Assembly: GCF_000017805.1 (NCBI RefSeq)
Contig: NC_009767.1
Location: 2,170,001 to 2,234,000 of the forward strand
From: Roseiflexus castenholzii DSM 13941
GTDB taxonomy: Bacteria; Chloroflexota; Chloroflexia; Chloroflexales; Roseiflexaceae
DNA length: 64,000 bases
Direction of reading: 5' to 3'
Positions 34,400-43,513 of this stretch are shown piece by piece. The notes beneath the pieces are model-generated. The model saw only the letters and a list, made by a program, of their open reading frames with translations. It had not been told where the DNA came from and did not search any database. Positions within the stretch are counted from its first letter, which is position 1; every line of letters begins with the position of its first letter. A program made the translations under genes and the position numbers.

Positions 34400-36113
34400 T
34401 ATTCCGGCATGCGAACGCATCGTCACGATCGAGGATGCAGCCGAACTGCGGTTTCATCGCACCCATCCACACGTGGCGCGCCTTGAGGCGCGTCCACCGA
34501 ATGTCGAAGGCGCTGGCGAAGTCACGATTCGCCAACTGGTGCGTAACGCGCTGCGTATGCGCCCGGATCGGATCATCGTCGGCGAGGTGCGCGGCGCTGA
34601 GGCGCTCGACATGCTCCAGGCGATGAACACCGGCCACGAAGGCTCGATGACGACGGTGCACGCCAACTCGCCGCGTGATGCGTTCAGCCGCCTGGAGACG
34701 ATGGTTATGTGGGCTGAGGGCGCCAGGGAGCTGCCGCTCAGCGCCATTCGGGAACAACTCGTCGGCGCGCTCGATATTGTCATTCAACAGACGCGCCTGC
34801 CCAACGGTCGTCGCAAGGTTATCAGCATTTCCGAGGTTCAGGGCATACGCCACGGTGAAGTCGAACTGCGCGACATTTTTGTGTTTCACAGCAGTGTTGA
34901 TGACAAAGGTCAGGTGCTTGGCGAGTTTATGGCAACCGGCGCCCTGCCGCGGTGCCTGCGCAAGATTGAACCGGCGTGCGGCGCACTCGATCACCTGTTC
35001 AAGTCGAATTATCTGCGTGATACGCTTGGACCGGAGATTCTGCAGAACCCGGCGATTACCGAGATTATGGTCAATGGTCCATTTGATGTCTGGATCGAAG
35101 AGCGCGGCAAACTGCGTCCGGCGCCGGAGATCCGCTTCCGCGACCATCACCATCTGCTGAATGTCATCAACACGATCATCGCACCGCTGAACCGTCGTCT
35201 TGATGAGTTGAATCCGATGGTCGACGCGCGTCTGCCGGATGATGAGCGCTTTCCCGGCGGTGGTCGCATCAACGCCGTTCTCGACCCGATTTCTCTGGTT
35301 GGTCCGGTGTTGACCATCCGGCGCTTCAGCCATACCCCATTTACGCTCGATCGATTGGTGGCGCTTGGCAGTATGTCGCCACAGATGGCGGCATTTCTGC
35401 GCGCGTGTGTTCGCATCAGACGCAACATGCTGATCTCTGGCGGCGCCGGCAGTGGGAAAACCACGTTGCTGGGCGCGATTGCAAAGGAGATCGATCTGCA
35501 GCGTGAGCGCATTATCACCATCGAAGACGCCGCAGAACTGCGCATTGGCGCGCCAGGGGACCACGTGCTCGGTCTCGAGACCCGTCCGCCCGACCGATTT
35601 GGCGAAGGTGAGGTGACGATCCGCCAGCTGGTGCGCAATGCACTGCGTATGCGCCCCGACCGGATTATTGTCGGCGAGGTGCGCGGCGCTGAGGCGCTCG
35701 ATATGCTGCAAGCCATGAATACCGGGCACGAAGGCTCGCTCACTACGCTGCACGCCAACTCGCCTCAGGAAGCGTTCAGTCGATTGGAGACGATGGTTCT
35801 CTGGGCGCGCGAAGCCGAGGCGCTCTCGCTCTCCGCCATCCGACGTCAGTTGTGCACGCTCGATATTGTGGTTCAGCAGGCGCGCCTTGCCGACGGCAGC
35901 CGCAAAGTCGTCGCTATTGCCGAAGTGGTTGGTCTTGATGAGCGTGACCAGGTGCACGTCGAGGAGATTTTTCGGTTCGAGCAGCATGGCATCGATCCTG
36001 ACGGCCAGGTGGTGGGTGAGCATGTTGCAACCGGCTACGTGCCGCGGGTGCTGGAAAAGTTGTGTGCATATGGCATCACGCTGGAGGAAAAGGCATGGTG
36101 CAGCCGATCATGA
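34275..36113 (+). CDS. Rearranged CpaF/TadA ATPase: truncated copy fused in frame to a second copy
   Basis: The 612-residue frame has three parts. Residues 1-41 are read from the IS end in a frame other than the transposase. Residues about 42-245 are the C-terminal half of a CpaF-type secretion ATPase: ERIVTIEDAAELR, LVRNALRMRPDRIIVGEVRG and GHEGSMTTVHANSP, but the Walker A half is missing. Residues about 245-612 are a second ATPase with N-terminal part (PAITEIMVNGP), intact Walker A (GGAGSGKTTL), ERIITIEDAAELR and GHEGSLTTLHANSP. The second module could power pilus assembly; the first cannot bind ATP alone. The original start is lost. It overlaps the VWA gene by 19 bp. Confidence 0.8.
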   Translation: MTITRVTPKAGSTSPRSASSAAVSPKRREPGHSYHWTIGELLIPACERIVTIEDAAELRFHRTHPHVARLEARPPNVEGAGEVTIRQLVRNALRMRPDRIIVGEVRGAEALDMLQAMNTGHEGSMTTVHANSPRDAFSRLETMVMWAEGARELPLSAIREQLVGALDIVIQQTRLPNGRRKVISISEVQGIRHGEVELRDIFVFHSSVDDKGQVLGEFMATGALPRCLRKIEPACGALDHLFKSNYLRDTLGPEILQNPAITEIMVNGPFDVWIEERGKLRPAPEIRFRDHHHLLNVINTIIAPLNRRLDELNPMVDARLPDDERFPGGGRINAVLDPISLVGPVLTIRRFSHTPFTLDRLVALGSMSPQMAAFLRACVRIRRNMLISGGAGSGKTTLLGAIAKEIDLQRERIITIEDAAELRIGAPGDHVLGLETRPPDRFGEGEVTIRQLVRNALRMRPDRIIVGEVRGAEALDMLQAMNTGHEGSLTTLHANSPQEAFSRLETMVLWAREAEALSLSAIRRQLCTLDIVVQQARLADGSRKVVAIAEVVGLDERDQVHVEEIFRFEQHGIDPDGQVVGEHVATGYVPRVLEKLCAYGITLEEKAWCSRS

Positions 36114-38206
36114 CCATCGTGACCGAACGCCTTGTGTTTCCGATCCGAATGCCGGCAGTGCGGATGCTGTGGGTTGCAATGCTCATTGCAATCTTGCTCC
36201 TGCCGACATCTCCGGCGACGGCGCAGCAGACCGGGCAGGCGCTCGATTCAGGAAATAGCGACGTGGTCCTGATTATCGACAACTCCGGCAGCATGAAGCA
36301 AAACGATCCGCAGAACCTGCGTCTCGCCGCAGCCAATCTCTTTATCGATCTATCGGACCCGCGCGACAAAATCGGCATTGTTGTTCTTTCCGACCGTATG
36401 CGCACGCGTTCGCTGACGAAGAATCTTGTCCGTATCGGCAGCCGGCAGGACATCGATGAGTTGAAGGGACTGGTCGATGCGCTGCGCAACGAGACAAAAG
36501 GGCAGGAGACGCATATGGGAACGGCGCTCGATCTGGCGTATGACCTGCTCGACGCAACGCCGGGATCGAACCGGGGCGCCAACCAGCGTCAGTTTGTCGT
36601 GCTCCTCAGCGACGGATTGCCAACGGGCGTCGGGCAACGCGAGCGCGTCGATCAAGCCGTACAGCGCTTCCGTGAGCGACGGTACTGGAAGATATTCTCC
36701 ATTGCGCTGGGCGATGAAGCGGATCCGGCGTATCTCGACGAGAAGGTGTCCTCTCCCTCCGGCGGGCAGGTGGTCGTCGCCCGCCATGCCGGTGAACTGC
36801 TCGACCGGTACCTTGACGTGTATGCGCGCGCCGGTGATGACCGGTACATCAATTATGTCACAGTGCAGCCGAACACGCTGGCGCCGCTGGTTGACGTGCG
36901 GCTGGATCACCAGCCGACGCAGATCGGCGTCGTGCTGGTGCGTGGCGACAGCAATGCCAGCATTAGCAGTCTATTGGCGCCAGACGGGGCGGATCTGGTG
37001 CAACCCTACTACCAGAATAGCGTGCGGCGCGGGGCTGAACCGGAATACGAACTGTATACGGCAATGTCAACCGACCAGGTATCGCTCGTTGGGCGCTGGA
37101 TGATCAATGTTGATCGTCCTGATGCGTTGCCAACCACAATTGCCGTGCTGAGTCGCTCGCGGCTACGCATACGGATGCCAGCGCCGGCGCCGCTGCGTGA
37201 CAACGAGGATACCAGCCTGCGCTACCATCCGGTCGGACGACCGCTACTGTTGGTGGTTGGGGCGCAGGTTGCCGAACGAAATTACGATCAGCATGTTACT
37301 ACTCCCTACCTGTACCGCTGGGTGGCAGACATGGCGCCGGCAGCGCACATGCTCACGCCGTTCGAGGGTCCACCCATTGTGCTGGTAGACGATGGACGCG
37401 CCTGTGATCAGCGCGCAAACGATGGACGTTACAGCGGCGTACTGCCGCCTTTCCCCACTGAAGGGGATTATACGTTGCGTCTGGAATTCCCTGGGGCGCA
37501 CCCGAACCCTATCCATGTGCAGAAAGACTACATCGTGCGCGTGGCTGCGTTGCCGACCATGACGATAACGCTGCCGCCGGCTGCGACAACCCTGCCGATC
37601 AATACGCCATTGACCGCCTGGATCGATCTGCCCGGAAGGGCAGACTTCGAGATTGTGAATGTGATGTTCCCAACAGCGTTTGTGCAGCGTCCCGACGGGG
37701 TGCTCGAAACGCTGGAGATTGAGTCGGTGGACCGCGGACGTTTCCGTTTCCGCTACACACCCGGCTTCGAGGGACAGTACCGCATCAATATTGCGGCAGA
37801 GGTGCATGGGCGAGGTGCAATGGGGGACATCCGGTACATCGACTATGCCGACGCCCTGATCGGCGTACCGAAGGCGACGCCGATCGTTGAGATCAGCGCT
37901 GCCTTCACCGGCACGCTGGTCTACGACCGGCGAGGCATTTTGAGCGTTCCTCTCAAGATTGCATCACGCTCTCCACAGGAAGAGCGCCTGGTGATCACAG
38001 TGACCAACCCGGCAGGCGCGATCACGGTGCCGGCAGAGGTGCTTTTGCAGCCAAACGAGTCCATACAGCGCACAATCAGCGTGCGACTGCCGGAGAAGGA
38101 TCGTCCCGCGCGCGGCGCCCTGATGCTCCAGTTGACGGCGCCAGAGCAGCGCGTGATTGTTCAGGGTGAGACCATCAGCGTCGCTATCGTGCGCCTGCCG
38201 GTCTGA
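36095..38206 (+). CDS. Secreted VWA-domain protein of the Tad locus, membrane anchor lost by frameshift
   Basis: A 703-residue protein. A signal segment (VRMLWVAMLIAILLLPTSPATA) is followed by a VWA domain with the metal site DVVLIIDNSGSMKQ and LLSDGLPTG, and then several beta-sandwich regions to the end. GGAGG precedes the ATG at 36095. The frame stops at 38206, but a shifted frame continues with a membrane span and an Arg-rich tail up to the start codon of tadB. Proteins of this shape are normally anchored by such a tail, so this version is probably released or non-functional, unless the shift is a sequencing error. It lies between the ATPase and TadB genes. Confidence 0.82.
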   Translation: MVQPIMTIVTERLVFPIRMPAVRMLWVAMLIAILLLPTSPATAQQTGQALDSGNSDVVLIIDNSGSMKQNDPQNLRLAAANLFIDLSDPRDKIGIVVLSDRMRTRSLTKNLVRIGSRQDIDELKGLVDALRNETKGQETHMGTALDLAYDLLDATPGSNRGANQRQFVVLLSDGLPTGVGQRERVDQAVQRFRERRYWKIFSIALGDEADPAYLDEKVSSPSGGQVVVARHAGELLDRYLDVYARAGDDRYINYVTVQPNTLAPLVDVRLDHQPTQIGVVLVRGDSNASISSLLAPDGADLVQPYYQNSVRRGAEPEYELYTAMSTDQVSLVGRWMINVDRPDALPTTIAVLSRSRLRIRMPAPAPLRDNEDTSLRYHPVGRPLLLVVGAQVAERNYDQHVTTPYLYRWVADMAPAAHMLTPFEGPPIVLVDDGRACDQRANDGRYSGVLPPFPTEGDYTLRLEFPGAHPNPIHVQKDYIVRVAALPTMTITLPPAATTLPINTPLTAWIDLPGRADFEIVNVMFPTAFVQRPDGVLETLEIESVDRGRFRFRYTPGFEGQYRINIAAEVHGRGAMGDIRYIDYADALIGVPKATPIVEISAAFTGTLVYDRRGILSVPLKIASRSPQEERLVITVTNPAGAITVPAEVLLQPNESIQRTISVRLPEKDRPARGALMLQLTAPEQRVIVQGETISVAIVRLPV

Positions 38207-38322
38207 TAGCGCCGCTTCTGTTGGCGCTCGTTGCGGCAGGCGGCGGCGGTTTCATCCTCTACCGCCGCCGCACTCGTCGTATGCTCGCTCCATCGCCAGG
38301 AGCGCCAAGGAGGCTGGCATGA
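38203..38322 (+). pseudogene. Out-of-frame C-terminal membrane anchor of the VWA protein
   Basis: In the -1 frame relative to the VWA gene the DNA reads LIAPLLLALVAAGGGGFILY, then RRRTRRMLAPSPGAPRRLA and stop. This is a membrane span plus a positively charged cytoplasmic tail. Its TGA (38320-38322) overlaps the tadB ATG at 38319 as ATGA, exactly as expected of the natural end of the upstream gene. No slippery heptamer is visible at the junction. Confidence 0.75.
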
Positions 38323-39275
38323 ATCCGTCCGGTGTGGAACCCGCTGTGCTGTTTGGTCTGTGTATCTTTATGCTTCTCGTGAGCGGCTACCATCTGGTGC
38401 GGGCGCTTCAGGCGCGTGAGCAATTGATTGCGCGAGCCGAAGACCTGGGCGCCGATCCAGAGGTGCTGAGCGATCCGCTGCGACGGCAGAGTTTTCTGGT
38501 GCGCTGGGCGGATCGCTATGATCGATCACCTCAGGTGCAGCATCTTCGTGAACAATTGCGCCGCGCCGCCGTTCCGTGGAAACCGTCGGACTACTACGCG
38601 ATTCGGGTGGGCGTGAGTTTTATCGTTGTCATCATCTGCTGGATGATGCTCGATCTGCCGGTCTTTGGCGCCGCATTGGTGGGCGCGGCCGCATATTTCA
38701 TTGTGCCGCGCATCTTCTTCTTCCTGCGACAGAACGCTTACGTGCGGGCATTCAACAAACAGTTGGTTGAGGTGACACAACTGCTGGCAAATGCCCTGCG
38801 GGCTGGCATGTCGATCCAGCAGGCAATCGGCGAGGTGTCCGAGCGTGTGCCCGAGCCGGCGCGCAGCGAATTCCGGCAGACCCACCACGAACTGCTGCTG
38901 GGAGACAATCTGCCGCTGGCGCTGCACGACATGCGGCGGCGTGTGTGCAGCCGCGACCTCGATGTGCTGATCAATGCGATTGTCGTTCAGCATCAGGCGG
39001 GCGGCAATCTCGTGCGCGTGCTCAATGGCATGGCAAATACCCTGAACGAGCGGCAACGCCTGGAGCGTGAAATTGACTCGCTCACGTCCGAAGCGCGTTT
39101 CTCGGCGCTTGTCGTGATGGTGTTGCCGATTTTTTTCCTGTTGATGATCCGCGACACGCCGCTCGGTGAAGCGTTGTTCCAGACGGTTATCGGGTGGGTG
39201 TTGCTGGGAGTGTTCGCTGTGGTGCAGGTTGCCGTCTACTTCCTGATCCAGCGCGTCGCGCGGATTGAAGTCTGA
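38319..39275 (+). CDS. TadB-like inner-membrane platform protein (T2SS F family)
   Basis: The membrane platform that works with the CpaF ATPase to assemble Flp pili. 318 residues: one N-terminal span (AVLFGLCIFMLLVSGYHLVRAL), a cytoplasmic region, two close spans at about 100-140, the T2SSF domain (QLVEVTQLLANALRAGMSIQQAI ... DLDVLINAIVVQHQAGGNLVRVL) and a C-terminal span pair. AAGGAGG lies upstream of the ATG at 38319. A TadC partner would normally follow; instead the gene is followed by a repeat array and then the accessory island. Confidence 0.88.
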   Translation: MNPSGVEPAVLFGLCIFMLLVSGYHLVRALQAREQLIARAEDLGADPEVLSDPLRRQSFLVRWADRYDRSPQVQHLREQLRRAAVPWKPSDYYAIRVGVSFIVVIICWMMLDLPVFGAALVGAAAYFIVPRIFFFLRQNAYVRAFNKQLVEVTQLLANALRAGMSIQQAIGEVSERVPEPARSEFRQTHHELLLGDNLPLALHDMRRRVCSRDLDVLINAIVVQHQAGGNLVRVLNGMANTLNERQRLEREIDSLTSEARFSALVVMVLPIFFLLMIRDTPLGEALFQTVIGWVLLGVFAVVQVAVYFLIQRVARIEV

Positions 39276-40440
39276 GGCGGAAAACAGCAGAGCGGTTGCA
39301 CTGCAACGTTCTCTCAGGCGGGAGGCGAGGGGCGAGGGGCAAGAGGCGAGGGGCGAGGGGCAAGAGGTGGGAGGCGAGAGGCGGGAGGCGAGAGGCAAGA
39401 GGCGAGGGGCGAGGGGCGAGGGGCAAGAGGCAAGAGGCGAGGGGCGAGGGGCAAGAGGCGGGAGGCGAGAGGCGGGAGGCGAGAGGCGAGGGGCGAGGGG
39501 CAAGAGGCGGGAGGCGAGAGGTGGGAGGCGAGAGGCGAGGGGCGAGGGGCAAGAGGCGGGAGGCGAGAGGCAAGAGGCGAGGGGCGAGGGGCGAGGGGCA
39601 AGAGGCGGGAGGCGAGAGGCAAGAGGCGAGGGGCGAGGGGCGAGGGGCAAGAGGCGGGAGGCGAGAGGCAAGAGGCGAGGGGCGAGGGGCGAGGGGCGAG
39701 GGGCGAGGGGCGAGGGGCAAGAGGTGGGAGGCGAGGGGCGGGAGGCGAGAGGCGAGGGGCGAGGGGCAAGAGGCGGGAGGCGAGAGGCGGGAGGCAAGAG
39801 GCGAGGGGCGAGGGGCAAGAGGCGGGAGGCGAGAGGCAAGAGGCGAGGGGCGAGGGGCGAGGGGCAAGAGGCGGGAGGCGTTACACCTGCCAACGTTGAA
39901 CGTTGAACGCGGCAAGGTTGCACGTAGGGGCGTGGCGGTGCTATGCCTTTGGAAAGGCTCAAGTGCGGGATGACAACGCAGGGGCGCCTCCTGTGAGCGC
40001 CCACAGCGACGCCCACTCCCAATAGTCTTGGGGGTAGAACGCTGGCACGTTGCCCGTTGCACGTTCGCATGCAAGACGGTGCGCAGGTCGAAGGCGGTTC
40101 CCTCTGTGGCTCTGTGGTGAATTCCACAGGTATGAAGGTTGAAGGTGCGAAGATTGAACGCACGAACATCAAACAATCCAGGGAAACAGTCCTTCGTGCC
40201 GCTTCGCGCCCTTCGTGGATCATCCAGCGGACGAGGCACGAGGCGAGAACAGCAGACACGTTGCATCGCAACGTTTTTGCCGGGTGTTGCACTGCAACGT
40301 CTTCTCAGGCGGATAGGCGAACGTTGCACGTTGCACGTGAGCGATGTGAGGTTTGAAGGCGACCTGCGGCGTCCGGGTGTTGTGTGGGCGCCGATCAGGG
40401 CGTTGCATAGTGAACGTTGAACGCAGGAAGGTTGACCGTT
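39276..40440. repeat. Large (GGCGAGR)n heptamer array and flanking intergenic DNA
   Basis: From about 39312 to 39880 the DNA is an almost unbroken run of 7-bp units: GGCGAGG, GGCGAGA, GGCAAGA, GGCGGGA and a few GGTGGGA, arranged in longer recurring blocks. Downstream are GTTGAAC and GTTGCAC heptamers (39893-39907, 40045-40065, 40320-40340, 40409) and a CTCTGTGGCTCTGTGG fragment at 40098. Very long open frames on both strands in this stretch are an artefact of stop-free repeats. No gene is supported between tadB and 40469. Confidence 0.9.
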
Positions 40441-40468
40441 CAACTGCGTATATTCAGGAGGGAGGAGT

Positions 40469-41554
40469 ATGAACGCACGACTGAACCGGCGTATCTGGCG
40501 GCACGAAGGCGGCGCGGAAGCAGTGGAGATCATCGCATTGATCGCCGTATGCATCGCGCTGCTGGCTGCCATCGGACTGGGGTTCAACGCACGCGGCAGT
40601 GATCTGGGCGCAGCCGCAGTTGGAACGTTGACCCGGTTTGCCTCCGAACAATCGCTGAATATCGGGAATGTCGCTATCGATGGTCCTGACGTGCAGGGTC
40701 CTGGCATCTCGCCGATCACTGCCCCCGCCGTTGGCATTCCTCGGATTGTCGTCCAGCCGCCGCGTATATCGGCTCCGGTTCAACCGCAACAATCCGCGTA
40801 TCAACCGGTCCAGCAGGCGCCTGCGCAACAGGGATCCGGCAATCCGTTGCTGGACTTCTGGAACAGTCTGACAGGCTGGGTGCAGGGCGCCATCCTTGGT
40901 CTGGCCGGCGCAGCCGTAGCGGTCGTAGCATTCCTTGGGCTGGTGGCAGCAGGGGTGATTACGGTCGCCTCGGGGGTGGTCCTGGCGGCTATTGCTGCTG
41001 TTGCGCTGGCGGTTGGCGCAATTGCAGGCGCAATCTACGTGGTGGCGACCGGTAGGGTCGATGCCTGGCAGATCGTGTTGCTGGGGTTCGGTGCTGCCAG
41101 CGCGGTGCTGATTCCGATAGGATTGGCGCTGCGGTTCCCGGCGGTTGCAGCGTTTTTCAGCAGCATTCCTGCGCGTATTGCAGCGCTGTGGAGCCAGCGG
41201 ATCGCACCGTGGGTGAGGGGTGTGATTTCGAATTTTTGGAAATGGCTGCACGACCGTGAAGCGGTTGGAGCGTGGTTAAAGAAATACGGTTTGCCACTGG
41301 CTCTGTGCTCGCGTGCACTCGAGGAATTTGTCAAAGGCTCGTATGTCGAAGGATTCCTGATTATGCTCATCATTACACTCGTCGAGACGTTCGCAAAGGG
41401 AAATCCGGCGGCATATCTGGTGACCTTTCTAATCTATCCTATTTTGAAGGGAATATACGGTCGCTACAAAGCTCGACTTTATCCATCTGTGCCGCTCACG
41501 CAGCATAGGCGAGCGCATCAGTCAGGCGAACAAGTAACGACTTCGGGATTTTGA
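40469..41554 (+). CDS. Membrane protein with pseudopilin-like N-terminus, 3' end replaced by an IS
   Basis: The N-terminus (RRIWRHEGGAEAVEIIALIA) looks like a type IV/Flp-class leader: basic residues, Gly, then hydrophobic with Glu at +5. A Pro/Gln-rich linker (residues about 65-125) precedes a series of hydrophobic spans (about 140-210, 285-330). I recognise no family. GGAGGGAGGAG lies before the ATG. The IS at 41472 interrupts the gene: the present last ~28 residues (from ARLYPSV) are read from IS DNA. Joining 41471 to 42942 restores KEDFHKWLERNFPWLPLPKA and a stop at 43003, so the original protein was about 355 residues. Confidence 0.7.
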   Translation: MNARLNRRIWRHEGGAEAVEIIALIAVCIALLAAIGLGFNARGSDLGAAAVGTLTRFASEQSLNIGNVAIDGPDVQGPGISPITAPAVGIPRIVVQPPRISAPVQPQQSAYQPVQQAPAQQGSGNPLLDFWNSLTGWVQGAILGLAGAAVAVVAFLGLVAAGVITVASGVVLAAIAAVALAVGAIAGAIYVVATGRVDAWQIVLLGFGAASAVLIPIGLALRFPAVAAFFSSIPARIAALWSQRIAPWVRGVISNFWKWLHDREAVGAWLKKYGLPLALCSRALEEFVKGSYVEGFLIMLIITLVETFAKGNPAAYLVTFLIYPILKGIYGRYKARLYPSVPLTQHRRAHQSGEQVTTSGF

Positions 41555-42936
41555 CCATGTCGGCTTCCGCAGGCGACATCCAAGAAATGGTGACCGGCCA
41601 GAGCTGCTTGCGGACGAAGGCCAGTGTGTCGCTGAAGGTCGGCAGCGCCTTGGTGTACCAGGCCGCCTGCCTCACGGGCAACTCGCCTGCTTGGAGTAGG
41701 TGATGGGCGAACAGCGTCACGAGCGAGAACAACCCCAACAGCACCGGTGTCGTACGCAGGATCGCCAGGTCCGACCACTGGCGCTGGGTCTCGATGCCCA
41801 AGTGTGCTCGCGCTTCCTCGAACGTGACCTCCACCTGCCAGCGCATCACGAACCACTCCACAATCTCCTTGGGGGTAGCCGCCGGGTTCGTGCTCAGCAG
41901 CGCCTGGGCCTCAAACTTCCCATCGGGGTCGGTAATGAGCACCCAGCGAATGCTCACCGGCGGCAAGCCACTGTGATACCAGACCGCCGTTGCCGATGCC
42001 AGCCGCACCGTTCGCGTCGTTCCGCCATACCAACGCACGCTCGTGTGCTGCCAGTCTGTGGTCGGGTCGCTGAGCCGCTGCTCCAGGGTCGGCTGCCGTG
42101 CGCCTTTCTTGCGCGGCCGACCGGGTCGCCCTGCTGGGTGCACGTACGCCGTGTCGTACAAGGCCGCATCCAAGCGCAAGCGCGTGACCACGGTAACGGG
42201 GTTGGGCAAGCCCTGGCAGGCGGCAAGCAGTTCGAGCGCGGCGTAGCTGCTGTCGGCCACAACGACCAGCACGCGCTCGGGCAGCCACTGACGGACTTGG
42301 AAGATGATCTGACGCGCCCAGTCGGTGAGCTGTTTGTGGCGCTTGCCGAGCTCCTGATGGTAGCGCTCGGAGGGCGCCAGGACGGTCAGAAAGGGCAAGG
42401 CCCAAACACGCTGGGCCCAAGGGATGGGGGCGAGCAGCATCAGACACAACCAGCGCAGGCCGCTGGTCTTGACGAAGAACGAGCGCGACGAGCGGACAGG
42501 GTCGCGGTAGATCCCCTTGGCCTTGATCTTGGCCCCGCGCCGGCGCTCGATATGGTCGTCGAGGCCGAGCACGATAGCCGTATCGGACGGAACGAAGGCG
42601 TCGACGAGCAGGCGCAGCAGGATGCGGCTGGCGGCGTAGGGCGACCAGACGGCGCGGTTGAGGACGCGATGGTAGTTCTGGAATTGCGCATCGTCGCTCA
42701 GCCCCATCACCCGCAGCGCCGAAGTGACCGTGCGCTTGCCGGGGGCTAGGATGGCGCCGATGAGCAGTATCTTCGCCCATTCCCATACACGCTCGCTAAA
42801 CAGCAACTCGAACTTGCGGAGGACCGGTATAATCGCTCGTGGCAGGTTGCGCATGGCTGGCCCCTTCGTGGTAGTTGGGTTCTAGCCAAGCGTACCCTGC
42901 CTCCCGTTTTTCGTCTACCGAATGGATAAAGTCGAG
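41472..42936 (-). mobile_element. Insertion sequence, DDE transposase type (IS4/IS701-like), 1465 bp
   Basis: Inverted ends CTCGACTTTATCCAT (41472-41486 and 42922-42936) are perfect over 15 bp. The element is flanked by direct duplications CAAAG (41467-41471 and 42937-42941), marking a clean transposition event. It carries a single transposase gene on the minus strand. Confidence 0.93.
41496..42854 (-). CDS. DDE transposase (IS4/IS701-like)
   Basis: 452 residues, intact. The N-terminal helical region is followed by the catalytic acids: VLGLDDHIERRRG, VVVADSSYAALELL and the C-terminal MRWQVEVTFEEARAHLGIETQRQWSD, where Glu completes the triad. The long insertion between the second Asp and Glu (residues about 220-330) is typical of beta-strand-rich IS4-type transposases. 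The 5-bp target duplication fits the IS4 superfamily; IS701 proper usually makes 4 bp, so the subgroup is uncertain. Confidence 0.88.
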   Translation of the reverse strand: MRNLPRAIIPVLRKFELLFSERVWEWAKILLIGAILAPGKRTVTSALRVMGLSDDAQFQNYHRVLNRAVWSPYAASRILLRLLVDAFVPSDTAIVLGLDDHIERRRGAKIKAKGIYRDPVRSSRSFFVKTSGLRWLCLMLLAPIPWAQRVWALPFLTVLAPSERYHQELGKRHKQLTDWARQIIFQVRQWLPERVLVVVADSSYAALELLAACQGLPNPVTVVTRLRLDAALYDTAYVHPAGRPGRPRKKGARQPTLEQRLSDPTTDWQHTSVRWYGGTTRTVRLASATAVWYHSGLPPVSIRWVLITDPDGKFEAQALLSTNPAATPKEIVEWFVMRWQVEVTFEEARAHLGIETQRQWSDLAILRTTPVLLGLFSLVTLFAHHLLQAGELPVRQAAWYTKALPTFSDTLAFVRKQLWPVTISWMSPAEADMVKIPKSLLVRLTDALAYAA

Positions 42937-43038
42937 CAAAGAAGACTTTCATAAATGGCTGGAGCGAAATTTTCCGTGGTTGCCGTTGCCCAAGGCGCCC
43001 TAGGGTCAATTGAAGACAGAGTGTCATAGGAGGACAAG

Positions 43039-43359
43039 ATGGGGCAAACATATCAGTCGCGGGCAGAACCGCTTGAACGCCTGATCGTGTTCAGTATCTT
43101 CGCGGTTGTAACCTACAATCTTTGGGGGTGGGCGTATGAGCGCCAGCTGCATCTTTGCGGCGCCAGCGGGGTTAATTGGGAGGCGCTTTTCAGAGATATC
43201 GCGGCGCTTGTGCTCCTGCCAATCGCAGTATCCCTTCCTCCTGTCTGTTTCTGGCGAGATGCACAGCAGTGGCGCAGCTTTCGTCGGGGGCTGATCGTTC
43301 CGGTCGTCTGCCTGGCGCTCCACTGGACATGGCACAATCTCAGTTGCCTGTTGCGATAG
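43039..43359 (+). CDS. Small three-span membrane protein, paralogue 1
   Basis: 106 residues with three hydrophobic segments, a central Cys-containing loop (LHLCGASGVNWEALFRD), then WRDAQQWRSFRRG and a last span with His/Trp (LALHWTWHNLSCLL). An ideal AGGAGG site is present. The next gene (43514) has the same layout, so the pair arose by duplication. It originally followed the gene at 40469 by about 35 bp before the IS insertion. Function unknown. Confidence 0.6.
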   Translation: MGQTYQSRAEPLERLIVFSIFAVVTYNLWGWAYERQLHLCGASGVNWEALFRDIAALVLLPIAVSLPPVCFWRDAQQWRSFRRGLIVPVVCLALHWTWHNLSCLLR

Positions 43360-43513
43360 CGCTGCGCGGGAAGGTAGGCGCGGGACGTTGCGGTCGAGCG
43401 ACGGTAGGCGGTCGTAGCGCAAGGAGGAGGGCTGATAGCGTCCAGGACGGGGTTGATGCTGGCAGCGTTTCCATTATTCCTGCTGTACGTCGTCATAGAA
43501 ACAGGAGGACCTG

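Noticed and set aside
38190..38210. Programmed -1 frameshift in the VWA gene
   Set aside because: No slippery heptamer or downstream pseudoknot is evident; simple mutation or sequencing error is more likely.
39187..40737. Long minus-strand frames (516 and 588 codons) across the 39-40 kb repeat
   Set aside because: Translations are LPLASRLSPLAPRP-type repeats produced by stop-free heptamers.
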